Shown here: positions 11,365-19,119 of the stretch, one piece after another
Numbering within the stretch: the first letter of the stretch is position 1
Layout: every line of letters starts with the position of its first letter
Assembly (NCBI RefSeq): GCF_031085165.1
Contig: NZ_JAVHTY010000001.1
Coordinates: forward strand, 558,001 to 622,000
Length of the DNA stretch: 64,000 bases
Direction of reading: 5' to 3'
DNA from: Pseudomonas sp. 102515
GTDB taxonomy: Bacteria > Pseudomonadota > Gammaproteobacteria > Pseudomonadales > Pseudomonadaceae
Position numbers and translations under genes: made by a program
Notes under the pieces: generated by a model
Told to the model about the DNA's origin: nothing
Databases searched by the model: none
What the model saw: the letters and a program-made list of their open reading frames with translations, nothing else

Positions 11365-12111
11365 TCAACCCTCTTCGTCCTCGTCCGCCGCCTGACGCAG
11401 GTCGTCAAAGTCGGTCTTGAGGCCGGTCTCCATGGCGTCGAGCTCGGTGAGCAGGGTCCGGAAGCTGGTGCGCTCGGGAATCACCGGGGTGCCCTCCTCC
11501 ACCGCTTCAGCATCACCCACACCCAAGGCCGCCAGGCTCAGCTCCGGGTCCTCCAGCACCGAGGCCGGTTCGGGTTCCAGCTGGCGGACCTCGGCCAGGG
11601 GCGGCAACTGGTCGAGGCTGCGCAGATCGAAGTAGTCGAGAAAGGCCTTGGTGGTGGCGAACATGGCCGGTCGGCCGGGTACGTCGCGATAGCCGACCAC
11701 ACGAATCCAGTCGCGCTCCAGCAGCGTCTTGACGATCTGGCTGTTGACCGCCACGCCGCGCACCTCTTCGATCTCGCCACGGGTGATGGGCTGGCGATAG
11801 GCGATCAGGGCGAGGGTCTCCAGCATGGCGCGGGAATAGCGCGGCGGGCGCTCTTCCCAGAGTCGTCCGACCCAGGGCGCGTACTTTTCGCGGACCTGCA
11901 GGCGATAGCCGGAGGCCACCTCCTTGAGTTCGAAGCCGCGCTTGCGGCAGGAGCCGCCGAGCACGGCGAGGCCGGCGCGCAGATGAGCGGGCTCGGGGCG
12001 CTCGTATTCTTCGAAGAGCTCGGCCAGGCGCTCCAGGGTCAGGGGGCGGCCGGCAGCGAGCAGGATGGCTTCCAGCAGGGGCGCCAGTTGCTTGGGATCG
12101 GTGTAGTTCAT
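11365..12111 (-). CDS. scpB: Segregation and condensation protein B
   Basis: This 248-residue protein is a subunit of the SMC-ScpAB condensin-like complex that compacts the chromosome. It shows the ScpB tandem winged-helix architecture: LEAILLAAGRPLTLERLAELF at the N-terminus, then TLALIAYRQPITRGEIEEVRGVAV and LLERDWIRVVGYRDVPGRPA, followed by an acidic tail (DEDEEG). The ATG at 12109-12111 (MNYTDPKQLAPLLE) is the family start; longer frames run into the divergent gene. The usual neighbours scpA (upstream) and rluB (downstream) are absent, which is unusual for Pseudomonas. Confidence 0.93.
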   Translation of the reverse strand: MNYTDPKQLAPLLEAILLAAGRPLTLERLAELFEEYERPEPAHLRAGLAVLGGSCRKRGFELKEVASGYRLQVREKYAPWVGRLWEERPPRYSRAMLETLALIAYRQPITRGEIEEVRGVAVNSQIVKTLLERDWIRVVGYRDVPGRPAMFATTKAFLDYFDLRSLDQLPPLAEVRQLEPEPASVLEDPELSLAALGVGDAEAVEEGTPVIPERTSFRTLLTELDAMETGLKTDFDDLRQAADEDEEG

Positions 12112-12248
12112 GGGCGGCGATGATAAGGCCGGGCGCGAGTCACGCCAAATCCAACCTGGCGGAGGACGGCCAGATCCGTGGGGTCTTTGACCTTGTCGCC
12201 AGCCGGGGCGGCCAGGCATGCTCGCCAGATCGCTACGGAGAGCCACCC

Positions 12249-13235
12249 ATGCCGCTGATCGCTGCGCTGCTCTATCCCGAGGTCATGAGTCTGGACGTCA
12301 CTGGCCCGCTGCAGGTGTTCGCTTCGGCCAACCTGGAACGGGAACGCCAGGGCCTGCCCGCTCACTATGAGCTGCGTCTGCTGGGCGCCGCCGAGGGGCT
12401 GGTGAGGACTTCGGCCGGTATCGGTATCCAGGCCGAGCAGGGCTGGTACGACCTCGACGTGGGCGAGGTGGATACCCTGCTCGTCCCCGGTGGCCTGGGC
12501 ATCGAGACGCTGCGCCAGGACGCCGGCTTGCAGGCCTGGCTGCGCGATCTGGAACCGCGGGTGCGACGGCTCGGCTCGGTGTGTTCCGGCGCCCTGCTGC
12601 TGGCGGGCGCCGGCCTGCTGGACGGTCGCCGCGCCACCACCCACTGGGCCTATGTCGACGAACTCGCCACCTTTGCGGCCATCGAGGTCCAGGGCGACCG
12701 CCTGCATACCTATGATCCCCAGGGCCGCGATGGCGATCCCCATGTCTTCACCTCGGCCGGCGTCACCGCCGGCATCGACCTGGCCCTGGCGCTGGTGGAA
12801 GCGGATCTCGGACGTCCGCTGGCGCTGGCGGTGGCGCGCCGACTGGTGATGTTCCTGCGTCGCCCCGGCGGCCAGGCGCAATTCAGCGCCTGCCTGGCGC
12901 CCGATCCGGGGCGGACGCCGCGGCTGGCCGCCCTGCTCGACTGGATTCCCGGTCACCTGGGGGAAGACCTGGGCCTGGAGCGCCTGGCCGAGCGGGCCCA
13001 TATGGCGCCGCGCACCCTGTCGCGCCTGTTCAGCCGCGAAGTGGGCATGGGGCCGGGTCGCTATGTCGAGCAGGTCCGCCTGGAGACGGCGCGGGTGCTT
13101 TTGCAGGATGGCCAGGCTTCCATCGCCACGGTCTCGCGCCTGTGCGGCTTCGGCCATCCGGAAAATCTCCGACGCACCTTTCACAAGCACCTGGCGGTCA
13201 GCCCCCAGGACTACGCGGCGCGCTTTGGCGCCTGA
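12249..13235 (+). CDS. GlxA-family transcriptional regulator (DJ-1/PfpI domain + AraC HTH)
   Basis: The product is a 328-residue regulator. Residues 1-170 form a DJ-1/PfpI class I amidotransferase-like domain, with the GSVCSGALLLAGAGLL nucleophile-elbow region (C112), used in this family for ligand sensing. Residues 215-325 form an AraC helix-turn-helix pair (ERAHMAPRTLSRLFSREVGM; IATVSRLCGFGHPENLRRTF). The ATG at 12249 has GGAG 9 bases upstream. It is divergent from scpB and 15 bases before the DUF1272 gene, with which it may form an operon. Relatives act on quaternary-amine, arginine and stress genes; the target here is unknown. Confidence 0.9.
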   Translation: MPLIAALLYPEVMSLDVTGPLQVFASANLERERQGLPAHYELRLLGAAEGLVRTSAGIGIQAEQGWYDLDVGEVDTLLVPGGLGIETLRQDAGLQAWLRDLEPRVRRLGSVCSGALLLAGAGLLDGRRATTHWAYVDELATFAAIEVQGDRLHTYDPQGRDGDPHVFTSAGVTAGIDLALALVEADLGRPLALAVARRLVMFLRRPGGQAQFSACLAPDPGRTPRLAALLDWIPGHLGEDLGLERLAERAHMAPRTLSRLFSREVGMGPGRYVEQVRLETARVLLQDGQASIATVSRLCGFGHPENLRRTFHKHLAVSPQDYAARFGA

Positions 13236-13250
13236 TCAGGAGAGAAAGCC

Positions 13251-13454
13251 ATGCTGGACATGCGTACCTCATGTGAACGCTGCACCAAGGCCCTGCCGAT
13301 GGACAGCGAAGGGGCGGTGATCTGCTCCTATGAATGTACCTTTTGCACGGAATGCGCTGCCGGGCCGTTGCAGGGGCGGTGTCCGAATTGTCGCGGGGAG
13401 TTGGTCAGGCGTCCGCGGCGGATAGCGAAAGGCGCTCAAGACACCCGACAGTAG
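13251..13454 (+). CDS. DUF1272 family small zinc-ribbon protein
   Basis: This 67-residue protein has cysteine pairs arranged CxxC (SCERC), C-x3-C-x2-C-x2-C (CSYECTFCTEC) and CxxC (CPNC), ending GELVRRPRR. This pattern defines DUF1272 and suggests a small treble-clef zinc fold. No function is established. It follows the GlxA-type regulator by 15 bases with a good ribosome-binding site (AGGAGAG), and in other proteobacteria DUF1272 genes also often stand beside regulators. Confidence 0.88.
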   Translation: MLDMRTSCERCTKALPMDSEGAVICSYECTFCTECAAGPLQGRCPNCRGELVRRPRRIAKGAQDTRQ

Positions 13455-13506
13455 GCAGGGCGCAGCCAGGGCGATCCGCCGATGCCGCCCTTTGAGGCAG
13501 ACTCCT

Positions 13507-13571
13507 GATCGCGGCCATGGGCCGCTCCTGCAGCACGGCTGAATCCGTAGGAGCGGCCCATGACCGCGATC
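13507..13571. repeat. REP-like long hairpin
   Basis: The arms at 13507-13531 and 13547-13571 are inverted repeats of 25 bases with two mismatches, around a 15-base loop. The core GCCGCTCCTGC / GTAGGAGCGGC is related to the hairpin at 3501-3535. It lies between the converging DUF1272 and bestrophin genes, a standard site for REP elements, and may end transcription from both sides although no T-run is present. Confidence 0.75.
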
Positions 13572-13595
13572 GCATCAACGCGAATCGTCGCGCCT

Positions 13596-14507
13596 TCACC
13601 GCAACAACCCCGCCTCCGCCCGAATGGGCGCCGGGGTGGGCTCGCCCAGCAGATCCAGCACCGCGATTTCCAGGCCACGACTCAAGGCGTCCAGCGGCAA
13701 ATGGTTGGGCTGGGTGCAGAAAGGGTCGGCGATCTGGTCGCCCAGCGCATCCAGGCCGAAGAAGGTGTAGGCCAGCACCAGCACCGCCAGGGGCGTGAAC
13801 CAGCCCAGGCTGTCCACCAGGCAGAACGGCAGCAGGAAGCAATAGACGTGCACCACCCGGTGCAGCATCAGGATGTAGGGATAGGGAATGGGCGTCTGGC
13901 GGATGCGTTCGCAGCCACTGAGCACCGCGGTCAGCCGGTCCAGCTGGTGGTCGAGGTTGGCGATCAGCGGATCGCCTAGGCCTTCCTGTCGTGCCCGGGC
14001 AACCAGCGTTGTCCCGAGGCGGCGAATCAGGGCGCTGGGGCGGTGAGGTGCGGCGAGCAGGCTCTCCTCCCCCGCCAGCACCCGTTGCAGATCGGCAGAC
14101 GGCGCTTCGCGGCGCAGGTGATCACGCAGGGCATAACCGAAGGCCAGCAGCGGAGTCAGCAATTGGCGGCGCTCGGACGCGGTCAGCCCCGGCAGCAGGC
14201 TCTCGACCTGGCGCGCCAGGTTGCGACCGGCGATCAGCAGTTCGCCCCACAGACCGCGGGCCTCCCAGAAGCGCTGATAGGCGGTGGTGTTGCGAAAGCC
14301 GAGGAAGATCGCCAGGGTCAACCCCCAGAGGGTCAGGGGCGTGGTGGTGAGGCCGAAGTCGAAGCGCAGGATGAAACCATGGCTCAGGGTCACCGCCAGG
14401 CTCAGCAGCATCACATAGAGCAGCTTGGGCCAGATCGCCTGGACGATGGAGCCGCGCACCGTGAACAGCAGTTCGCGCAGCGAGGGATTCTGGGGACGGG
14501 TGATCAC
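13596..14507 (-). CDS. Bestrophin-family inner-membrane anion channel
   Basis: The 303-residue membrane protein begins MITRPQNPSLRELLFTVRGS and carries LAIFLGFRNTTAYQRFWEARGLWGEL in two consecutive stretches; the FRN(T/N)xxYxRxWEAR block is diagnostic of bacterial bestrophins (formerly UPF0187). These form pentameric channels in the inner membrane. Translation starts at GTG (14505-14507). It is the last of four same-strand membrane-protein genes (gntP, two chromate-transporter halves, bestrophin), 69 bases after the preceding gene. The ion carried is not evident. Confidence 0.9.
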   Translation of the reverse strand: MITRPQNPSLRELLFTVRGSIVQAIWPKLLYVMLLSLAVTLSHGFILRFDFGLTTTPLTLWGLTLAIFLGFRNTTAYQRFWEARGLWGELLIAGRNLARQVESLLPGLTASERRQLLTPLLAFGYALRDHLRREAPSADLQRVLAGEESLLAAPHRPSALIRRLGTTLVARARQEGLGDPLIANLDHQLDRLTAVLSGCERIRQTPIPYPYILMLHRVVHVYCFLLPFCLVDSLGWFTPLAVLVLAYTFFGLDALGDQIADPFCTQPNHLPLDALSRGLEIAVLDLLGEPTPAPIRAEAGLLR

Positions 14508-14576
14508 AGGTGTGCTCTCGCGTGAAGTACTGGTTTCGACGCCGCCCGGGCGCGACAGTGCCTGGCCCCTAGCGGG

Positions 14577-15101
14577 TCAGGGTCCGAACAGCACCCCGAC
14601 CAGGGCCCCGCCGGCCAGCAGCCACAGCGGGTGCCCGCGGGTGAACAGCGAGCCCAGGGCGCCAGCCGCCAGGATCAGCACCCACAGCGGCGCGGTGGCC
14701 ACGCTCGCAGCCACCAGCCAGGCGCTGGCCGCCACCAGGCCGACGGTGACCGGCACCAGTCCGGCCTGCAGATGCCGGCGCCAGGGGCGATCGGCGAAGC
14801 GCTGCCAGAGGTGCAGCACGCCGAGGGTCAGCAGCGAAGACGGCACGAACTTGGCCAGGGAGGTCACCAGCAGCCCCGGCCAGCCGGCCACGTGCCAGCC
14901 GATCAGCGGCACGATCATCAGATTGGGGCCGGGCGCCGCCTGGGCCAGGGCGAACAGGGCAGCGAAGTCGGCGGCGCTCATCCAGCCATGCACGGTCACC
15001 ACCTGGCGCTGCATCTCCGGCAGCACCGAGTTGCCGCCGCCGAAGGCCAGCAGCGACAGCTGGGTGAAGATCAGCGCCAGCGCCAGCAGGGTCGAGCTCA
15101 T
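14577..15101 (-). CDS. Chromate transporter, C-terminal half-size subunit
   Basis: This 174-residue protein with about five or six hydrophobic segments matches one half of ChrA: FGGGNSVLPEMQRQVV near the N-terminus and FALAQAAPGPNLMIVPLIGW (ten residues on) form the CHR-domain signature. Its start overlaps the stop of the other half (ATGA), so the two subunits are made together. Short-chain CHR proteins work as pairs with opposite membrane topology. Chromate export is known for the family, but sulfate or other oxyanions are possible. Confidence 0.9.
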   Translation of the reverse strand: MSSTLLALALIFTQLSLLAFGGGNSVLPEMQRQVVTVHGWMSAADFAALFALAQAAPGPNLMIVPLIGWHVAGWPGLLVTSLAKFVPSSLLTLGVLHLWQRFADRPWRRHLQAGLVPVTVGLVAASAWLVAASVATAPLWVLILAAGALGSLFTRGHPLWLLAGGALVGVLFGP

Positions 15102-15649
15102 AGGCCCTGCCGATAGCTGAGCAGCACGCTGATGGGGGTGAGCACCAGCATGGTCCAGAGCAGCGGCAGCTTGAGCAGCGCCAGGGCGAGAAAGGCCAGG
15201 CAGGCGATGCCCAGGGCCAGCCAGCGACCGCGCAACGGCTGAAGGAGCTTGACCGCCATGGCCACCAGCAGGCCGGCGGCCGCGGCGGCGAGACCGGCGA
15301 AGGCGCGACCCACCAGGGGATCGTCATGGTAGCGGTCATAGAGCACGCCCAGCCCGACCACCACCAGGGTCGGGCCCACCAGCAGCCCGGTTGCAGCGGC
15401 CAGGGCGCCGCTGCAGCCGGCGAACCTCATGCCCACCGCCACCGAGAGGTTGATGATATTGCCGCCTGGCAGGAACTGGCAGAGGCCGAGTAGTTCGGTG
15501 AATTCCTCCGCCGACAACCAGCGTCGCTTCTCCACCAGGTAGCGCCGCGCCAGCGGCAGCACCCCGCCGAAGGCCGTGATGCCCAGGCCGAAGAAGCCGA
15601 GGAAGAGATCGCGGCGCCGCGGCCGGTGCAGGGTGGAGTCGTTGTCCAT
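15098..15649 (-). CDS. Chromate transporter, N-terminal half-size subunit
   Basis: This 183-residue membrane protein is the upstream CHR half. The signature is LFLGFFGLGITAFGGVLPLA followed by ELLGLCQFLPGGNIINLSVA, the paired FxxFGxG and QxxPGP-like motifs of ChrA (here LPGG in place of PGP). The ATG at 15647-15649 is 13 bases after the stop of the gntP gene, so it is likely co-transcribed with it. Together with the following gene it would make one heteromeric transporter. Confidence 0.9.
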   Translation of the reverse strand: MDNDSTLHRPRRRDLFLGFFGLGITAFGGVLPLARRYLVEKRRWLSAEEFTELLGLCQFLPGGNIINLSVAVGMRFAGCSGALAAATGLLVGPTLVVVGLGVLYDRYHDDPLVGRAFAGLAAAAAGLLVAMAVKLLQPLRGRWLALGIACLAFLALALLKLPLLWTMLVLTPISVLLSYRQGL

Positions 15650-15662
15650 GGGCAGGGGTTCG

Positions 15663-17030
15663 TCAGATCCAGAGCGACAACAATAGCGTACCCGCGAGGC
15701 CGGTGATGGAAACCAGCGTCTGCAGCACCGACCAGACCCACAGCGTCTGCTTGAGCTCCAGGCCGAAGTACTCGCGCACCATCCAGAAGCCGGCGTCATT
15801 GACGTGGCAGAAGAACACCGAGCCGGCACCGATGGCCAGGGCGATCAGCGAGGCCTGGGGGCCGGCCAGCCCGGCCACCACCGGTGCCAGGATGCCGGCC
15901 GTGGTGGTGGTGGCCACCGTCGCCGAGCCGGTCGCCTGGCGCAGCGCCACGGCGATCAGCCAGGCCAGCAGGATGTAGGGCAGGTGAGCGCCCTCGGCGA
16001 CCTTGGCCACGGTATGGCTGACGCCAGCGTCGAGCAGGGTCTGCTTGAGGCCGCCGCCGGCGCCGATGGTGAGCAGCAGCGCGGCGATGGGCGCCAGGCC
16101 CTTGCGCAGCACGCCCCCGACGCTTTCGCGCGGCATGCCACTGCCCCAGCCGAGCAGTACGGTAGCCGCCAGCACGGCGAGACCCAGGGCGACCAGGGGT
16201 TCGCCGAGGAATTTCAGCCCCTCCGCCAGACCGCTGTGGGGGTCCAGGGCGACCTTGGCGAAGGTGCTGCCCAGCATCAGCAGCACCGGCAGCAGGATCA
16301 CCAGCAGCGACAGGCCGAAGCCGGGCTGACGCGCGCCCTGGTCGCGGGCGCTGAACAGCGCGCCCAGCTCCGCGGGCGGCTGGATCGTCATGCGCCGCGA
16401 CAGCCAGCCACCGTACAGCGGCCCGGCCAGGATCACCGCCGGGATGGCGATCGCCAGGCCCAGCAGCATGGTGAGGCCGAGGTCCGCATGCAGGGCGCCG
16501 ACCGCGATCAGCGGACCGGGATGCGGCGGCAGCAAGGCATGCAGGGTAGTCATGCCGGCCAGCGCCGGAATGGCGATGCGCAGCAGCGGCTGCCCGGAGC
16601 GCTGCGCCATGACGAAAATGATGGGCACCATCAGCACCAGGCCCACTTCGAAGAACAGCGGCAGGCCGATCACCATGGCCACCAGGGCCATCACCCAGGG
16701 CAGACTGCGGCCTTTGCCCAGGCCCAGCAGGGTGCTGGCGATGCGATCGGCGGCGCCCGACTCGGCCATCAGCGCGCCAAGCATGGAACCCAGCGCGATG
16801 ATGATGCCGGCCTCGCCGAGGATGCCGCCCGCGCCCTTGCTGAAGGCCTTGGCCACGGCCTCGGCGGGCAAGCCGGCGCCCAGGCCGGCGATAAAGGTAC
16901 CGATGAGGATGGACAGGAAGGGTGGCAGGCGGGTGACGCCAATGAGCAGGACGATGGCCAGGATGGCGGCCAGGCAGCAGAAGATCAGCCGGGTGTCGTG
17001 GGCGACCCAGGCGAGCGCAGCAGGATCCAC
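15663..17030 (-). CDS. gntP: Gluconate:H+ symporter, GntP family
   Basis: The 455-residue inner-membrane permease has about 12 hydrophobic segments. Family signatures include AKAFSKGAGGILGEAGIIIA, ALLPPHPGPLIAVGALHADLG and ATGSATVATTTTAGILAPVV, as in GntT/GntP. It imports gluconate or a related sugar acid by proton symport. The start is GTG (17028-17030) with AAGGAG seven bases upstream. No gluconokinase or gntR is adjacent, unlike common Pseudomonas gnt loci; the next genes on the strand are chromate transporters. The divergent region contains an 8-bp inverted repeat. Confidence 0.9.
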   Translation of the reverse strand: MDPAALAWVAHDTRLIFCCLAAILAIVLLIGVTRLPPFLSILIGTFIAGLGAGLPAEAVAKAFSKGAGGILGEAGIIIALGSMLGALMAESGAADRIASTLLGLGKGRSLPWVMALVAMVIGLPLFFEVGLVLMVPIIFVMAQRSGQPLLRIAIPALAGMTTLHALLPPHPGPLIAVGALHADLGLTMLLGLAIAIPAVILAGPLYGGWLSRRMTIQPPAELGALFSARDQGARQPGFGLSLLVILLPVLLMLGSTFAKVALDPHSGLAEGLKFLGEPLVALGLAVLAATVLLGWGSGMPRESVGGVLRKGLAPIAALLLTIGAGGGLKQTLLDAGVSHTVAKVAEGAHLPYILLAWLIAVALRQATGSATVATTTTAGILAPVVAGLAGPQASLIALAIGAGSVFFCHVNDAGFWMVREYFGLELKQTLWVWSVLQTLVSITGLAGTLLLSLWI

Positions 17031-17131
17031 AGGTGACTCCTTGTAACTTATTGTTTCAGGTTCACCTTAACTGAAATGCCGTCCGCGGTACGACGCAAAT
17101 CGACATAAACCCTGTCCCTTATTGCACTTAG

Positions 17132-17157
17132 CGTGCGAACCTCAGCGGTTTCGCACG
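17132..17157. promoter_or_regulatory. Inverted repeat in gntP / cyclodeaminase divergent region
   Basis: CGTGCGAA at 17132-17139 and TTCGCACG at 17150-17157 are perfect 8-bp arms with a 10-base spacer in the 186-base region between two divergent genes. It may be an operator or a leader hairpin; no regulator gene lies next to it. Confidence 0.4.
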
Positions 17158-17216
17158 ATCCAAACAGCGGTCGGTCGTGACCGAATCCCCTTCCCTTTTG
17201 CTTGCAGGCGGTTGGC

Positions 17217-17849
17217 ATGAACGAAACCTCTACTCTCTGGCAGCAGACCCTCGCCCAGTTCCGTGACGGAACCGGCTCCACCCTGCCCACGCCGGGCAGC
17301 GGCGCGGCGGCCACCGTGGCGGCGTGCCTGGGTGTCGCGCTCATCCTCAAGGGCCTCAAACTCAGCCAGCAGCGCCAGCCGGTGACCCGCCATGCCGACC
17401 TGATCTCCGTGGGCGAGCGCCTGCAGGAAGCCCTGAGCACCTGCGCCGATGCCGACGTCCAGGCGTTCGCCAACTACCTGGAAGCCGATCGCCAGGCGAG
17501 CGGTGCCACCGCAGAGGGCGAGCGCCGCCAGCAGGCGCTCAACCTGGCCGCGGCCAACGCCGTACAGATCCCCATCGCCACCGCCCAGCTGTGCCTGGAA
17601 GCCCTGGATCTCGCCGTCACGGCCACACCGCTCACCGTCGAACCATTGCGCAGCGACACCCTGGCCGGCGGTCGCCTGGTGCATGGGGCCCTGGGTGCGG
17701 TGCTCACCACCGTGGACGCCGACCGCAACGGCCTGAAATCCGGCGACGCCCGCGAAGCCGCCCGACAGATGCGCGACAAACTCAAGCAACAGGCCGACCA
17801 GCGTCTCGCCCAACTGAGTGCCACCCCCGTCCCGCCGGCCATGGGTTGA
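17217..17849 (+). CDS. Cyclodeaminase/cyclohydrolase (FTCD_C) family protein
   Basis: The 210-residue cytoplasmic protein resembles the formiminotetrahydrofolate cyclodeaminase fold: TPGSGAAATVAACLGVALIL near residue 25, helical repeats, and LAGGRLVHGALGAVLTTVDADR near residue 145 in the middle of a four-helix arrangement. Members process formimino- or methenyl-tetrahydrofolate, but many single-domain members are uncharacterised. The ATG at 17217 is preferred over an in-frame TTG 15 bases upstream. It sits 6 bases before a DUF2254 gene and is probably co-transcribed with it. Confidence 0.75.
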   Translation: MNETSTLWQQTLAQFRDGTGSTLPTPGSGAAATVAACLGVALILKGLKLSQQRQPVTRHADLISVGERLQEALSTCADADVQAFANYLEADRQASGATAEGERRQQALNLAAANAVQIPIATAQLCLEALDLAVTATPLTVEPLRSDTLAGGRLVHGALGAVLTTVDADRNGLKSGDAREAARQMRDKLKQQADQRLAQLSATPVPPAMG

Positions 17850-17855
17850 GGGCCG

Positions 17856-19109
17856 GTGCTGGCCCGCCTGGGCTGGGTCCTGCGCGGATTCCAGCGACGC
17901 CTGTGGTTTCGCGCCACGCTGTTCTCGGTCGCCGGGGTGGCGACCGCCCTCCTCGCCCTGCTCCTGCGTGACCATATCCCGGCGACGCTGCCGGCCAAGG
18001 TCGGCGCCGATGCCGTCGACAAGATCCTCACCATCATCGCCAGCAGCATGCTGGCGGTGACCACCTTTTCCCTGAGCACCATGGTGACGGCCTACAACGC
18101 CGCCGCCAGCAGCGTGACGCCCCGTGCCTATCCGCTGCTCCTGGAAGACAGCACCACCCAGAACGCCCTGGCCACCTTTCTCGGCTCCTTCTTGTTCAGC
18201 CTGGTCGGCATCATCGCCCTGAGCACCGGCCTCTACGGCGACAACGGCCGGGTGGTGCTCTTTGCCGTGACCCTGGTGGTGATCCTGCTGATCGTCTTCA
18301 CCCTGCTGCGCTGGATCGACCATCTGTCGCGACTGGGCCAACTGGATGCCACCAGCGACAGCATCGAGGACGCCGCCCGGCACAGTCTGCAACGCTGGCT
18401 GACCCACCCGTACCTGGGCGGGGTGGCGGCGCCCATCGATGAGCCCGCCAGTGGCCGCCCGGTCATGGCAGACCGCACCGGTTATCTGCAACGGGTGGAC
18501 ATGCCGCTGCTGGCGGACCTCTGCGGCGACCAGGGTCGCCTTCGCCTGGCCGCCCTGCCCGGGGCCTTCCTCGATCCGGCGCAGCCGCTGCTCTGGGTCG
18601 AGGGTCTGGGACCGGAAAAGGACGAGCGCCTGCGTGCCGCCTTCATCCTGGATGCCCGCCGGGTACACGACCAGGATCCGCGCTTCGGCCTGACGGTGCT
18701 GGGCGAGATCGCCACCGGGGCGCTGGTGCCCTCGCGCAGCGACTCGGGTACCGCCATCGCCATCCTCGGTCGCGCGCAACGGCTGCTGACCGCCCTCACC
18801 GAGCCGCGGGAAGCGATCGAGCCCCGCTATCCGCGGATCGAAGTGCCGGAGCTGTCGCTGGACGACCTGTTCGACGACTTCTTCCTGCCGGTGGGCCGCG
18901 ACGCGGCGCCGCTGGTGGAGGTGGGCATGCGCTTGCAGAAAGCCTTGGCGCGCCTGGCGGTCCAGGGGGACGCGCGGATCAGGCGCGAGTGCCTGCGGCA
19001 TTCGCGCCTGGCACTGGCCCGGGCCGAGGCCACGCTTGGCCAGGCCGAAGACCGCGTCATCCTCCAGCAACTCGCCGCGGACGTCGAACGCCTCTGCACG
19101 GCGCGCTAG
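17856..19109 (+). CDS. DUF2254 family membrane protein
   Basis: The 417-residue protein has four hydrophobic segments in the first 165 residues (starting near 18, 58, 105 and 135), then a soluble C-terminal region. SSMLAVTTFSLSTMVTAYNAA followed by ASSVTPRAYPLLLEDSTTQN is the conserved core of DUF2254. Function is unknown for the family. Translation starts at GTG (17856-17858), six bases after the preceding stop. The C-terminus overlaps nothing and faces the CDF gene convergently, with only 10 bases between them. Confidence 0.85.
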   Translation: MLARLGWVLRGFQRRLWFRATLFSVAGVATALLALLLRDHIPATLPAKVGADAVDKILTIIASSMLAVTTFSLSTMVTAYNAAASSVTPRAYPLLLEDSTTQNALATFLGSFLFSLVGIIALSTGLYGDNGRVVLFAVTLVVILLIVFTLLRWIDHLSRLGQLDATSDSIEDAARHSLQRWLTHPYLGGVAAPIDEPASGRPVMADRTGYLQRVDMPLLADLCGDQGRLRLAALPGAFLDPAQPLLWVEGLGPEKDERLRAAFILDARRVHDQDPRFGLTVLGEIATGALVPSRSDSGTAIAILGRAQRLLTALTEPREAIEPRYPRIEVPELSLDDLFDDFFLPVGRDAAPLVEVGMRLQKALARLAVQGDARIRRECLRHSRLALARAEATLGQAEDRVILQQLAADVERLCTAR

Positions 19110-19119
19110 CTGTGCGCCG

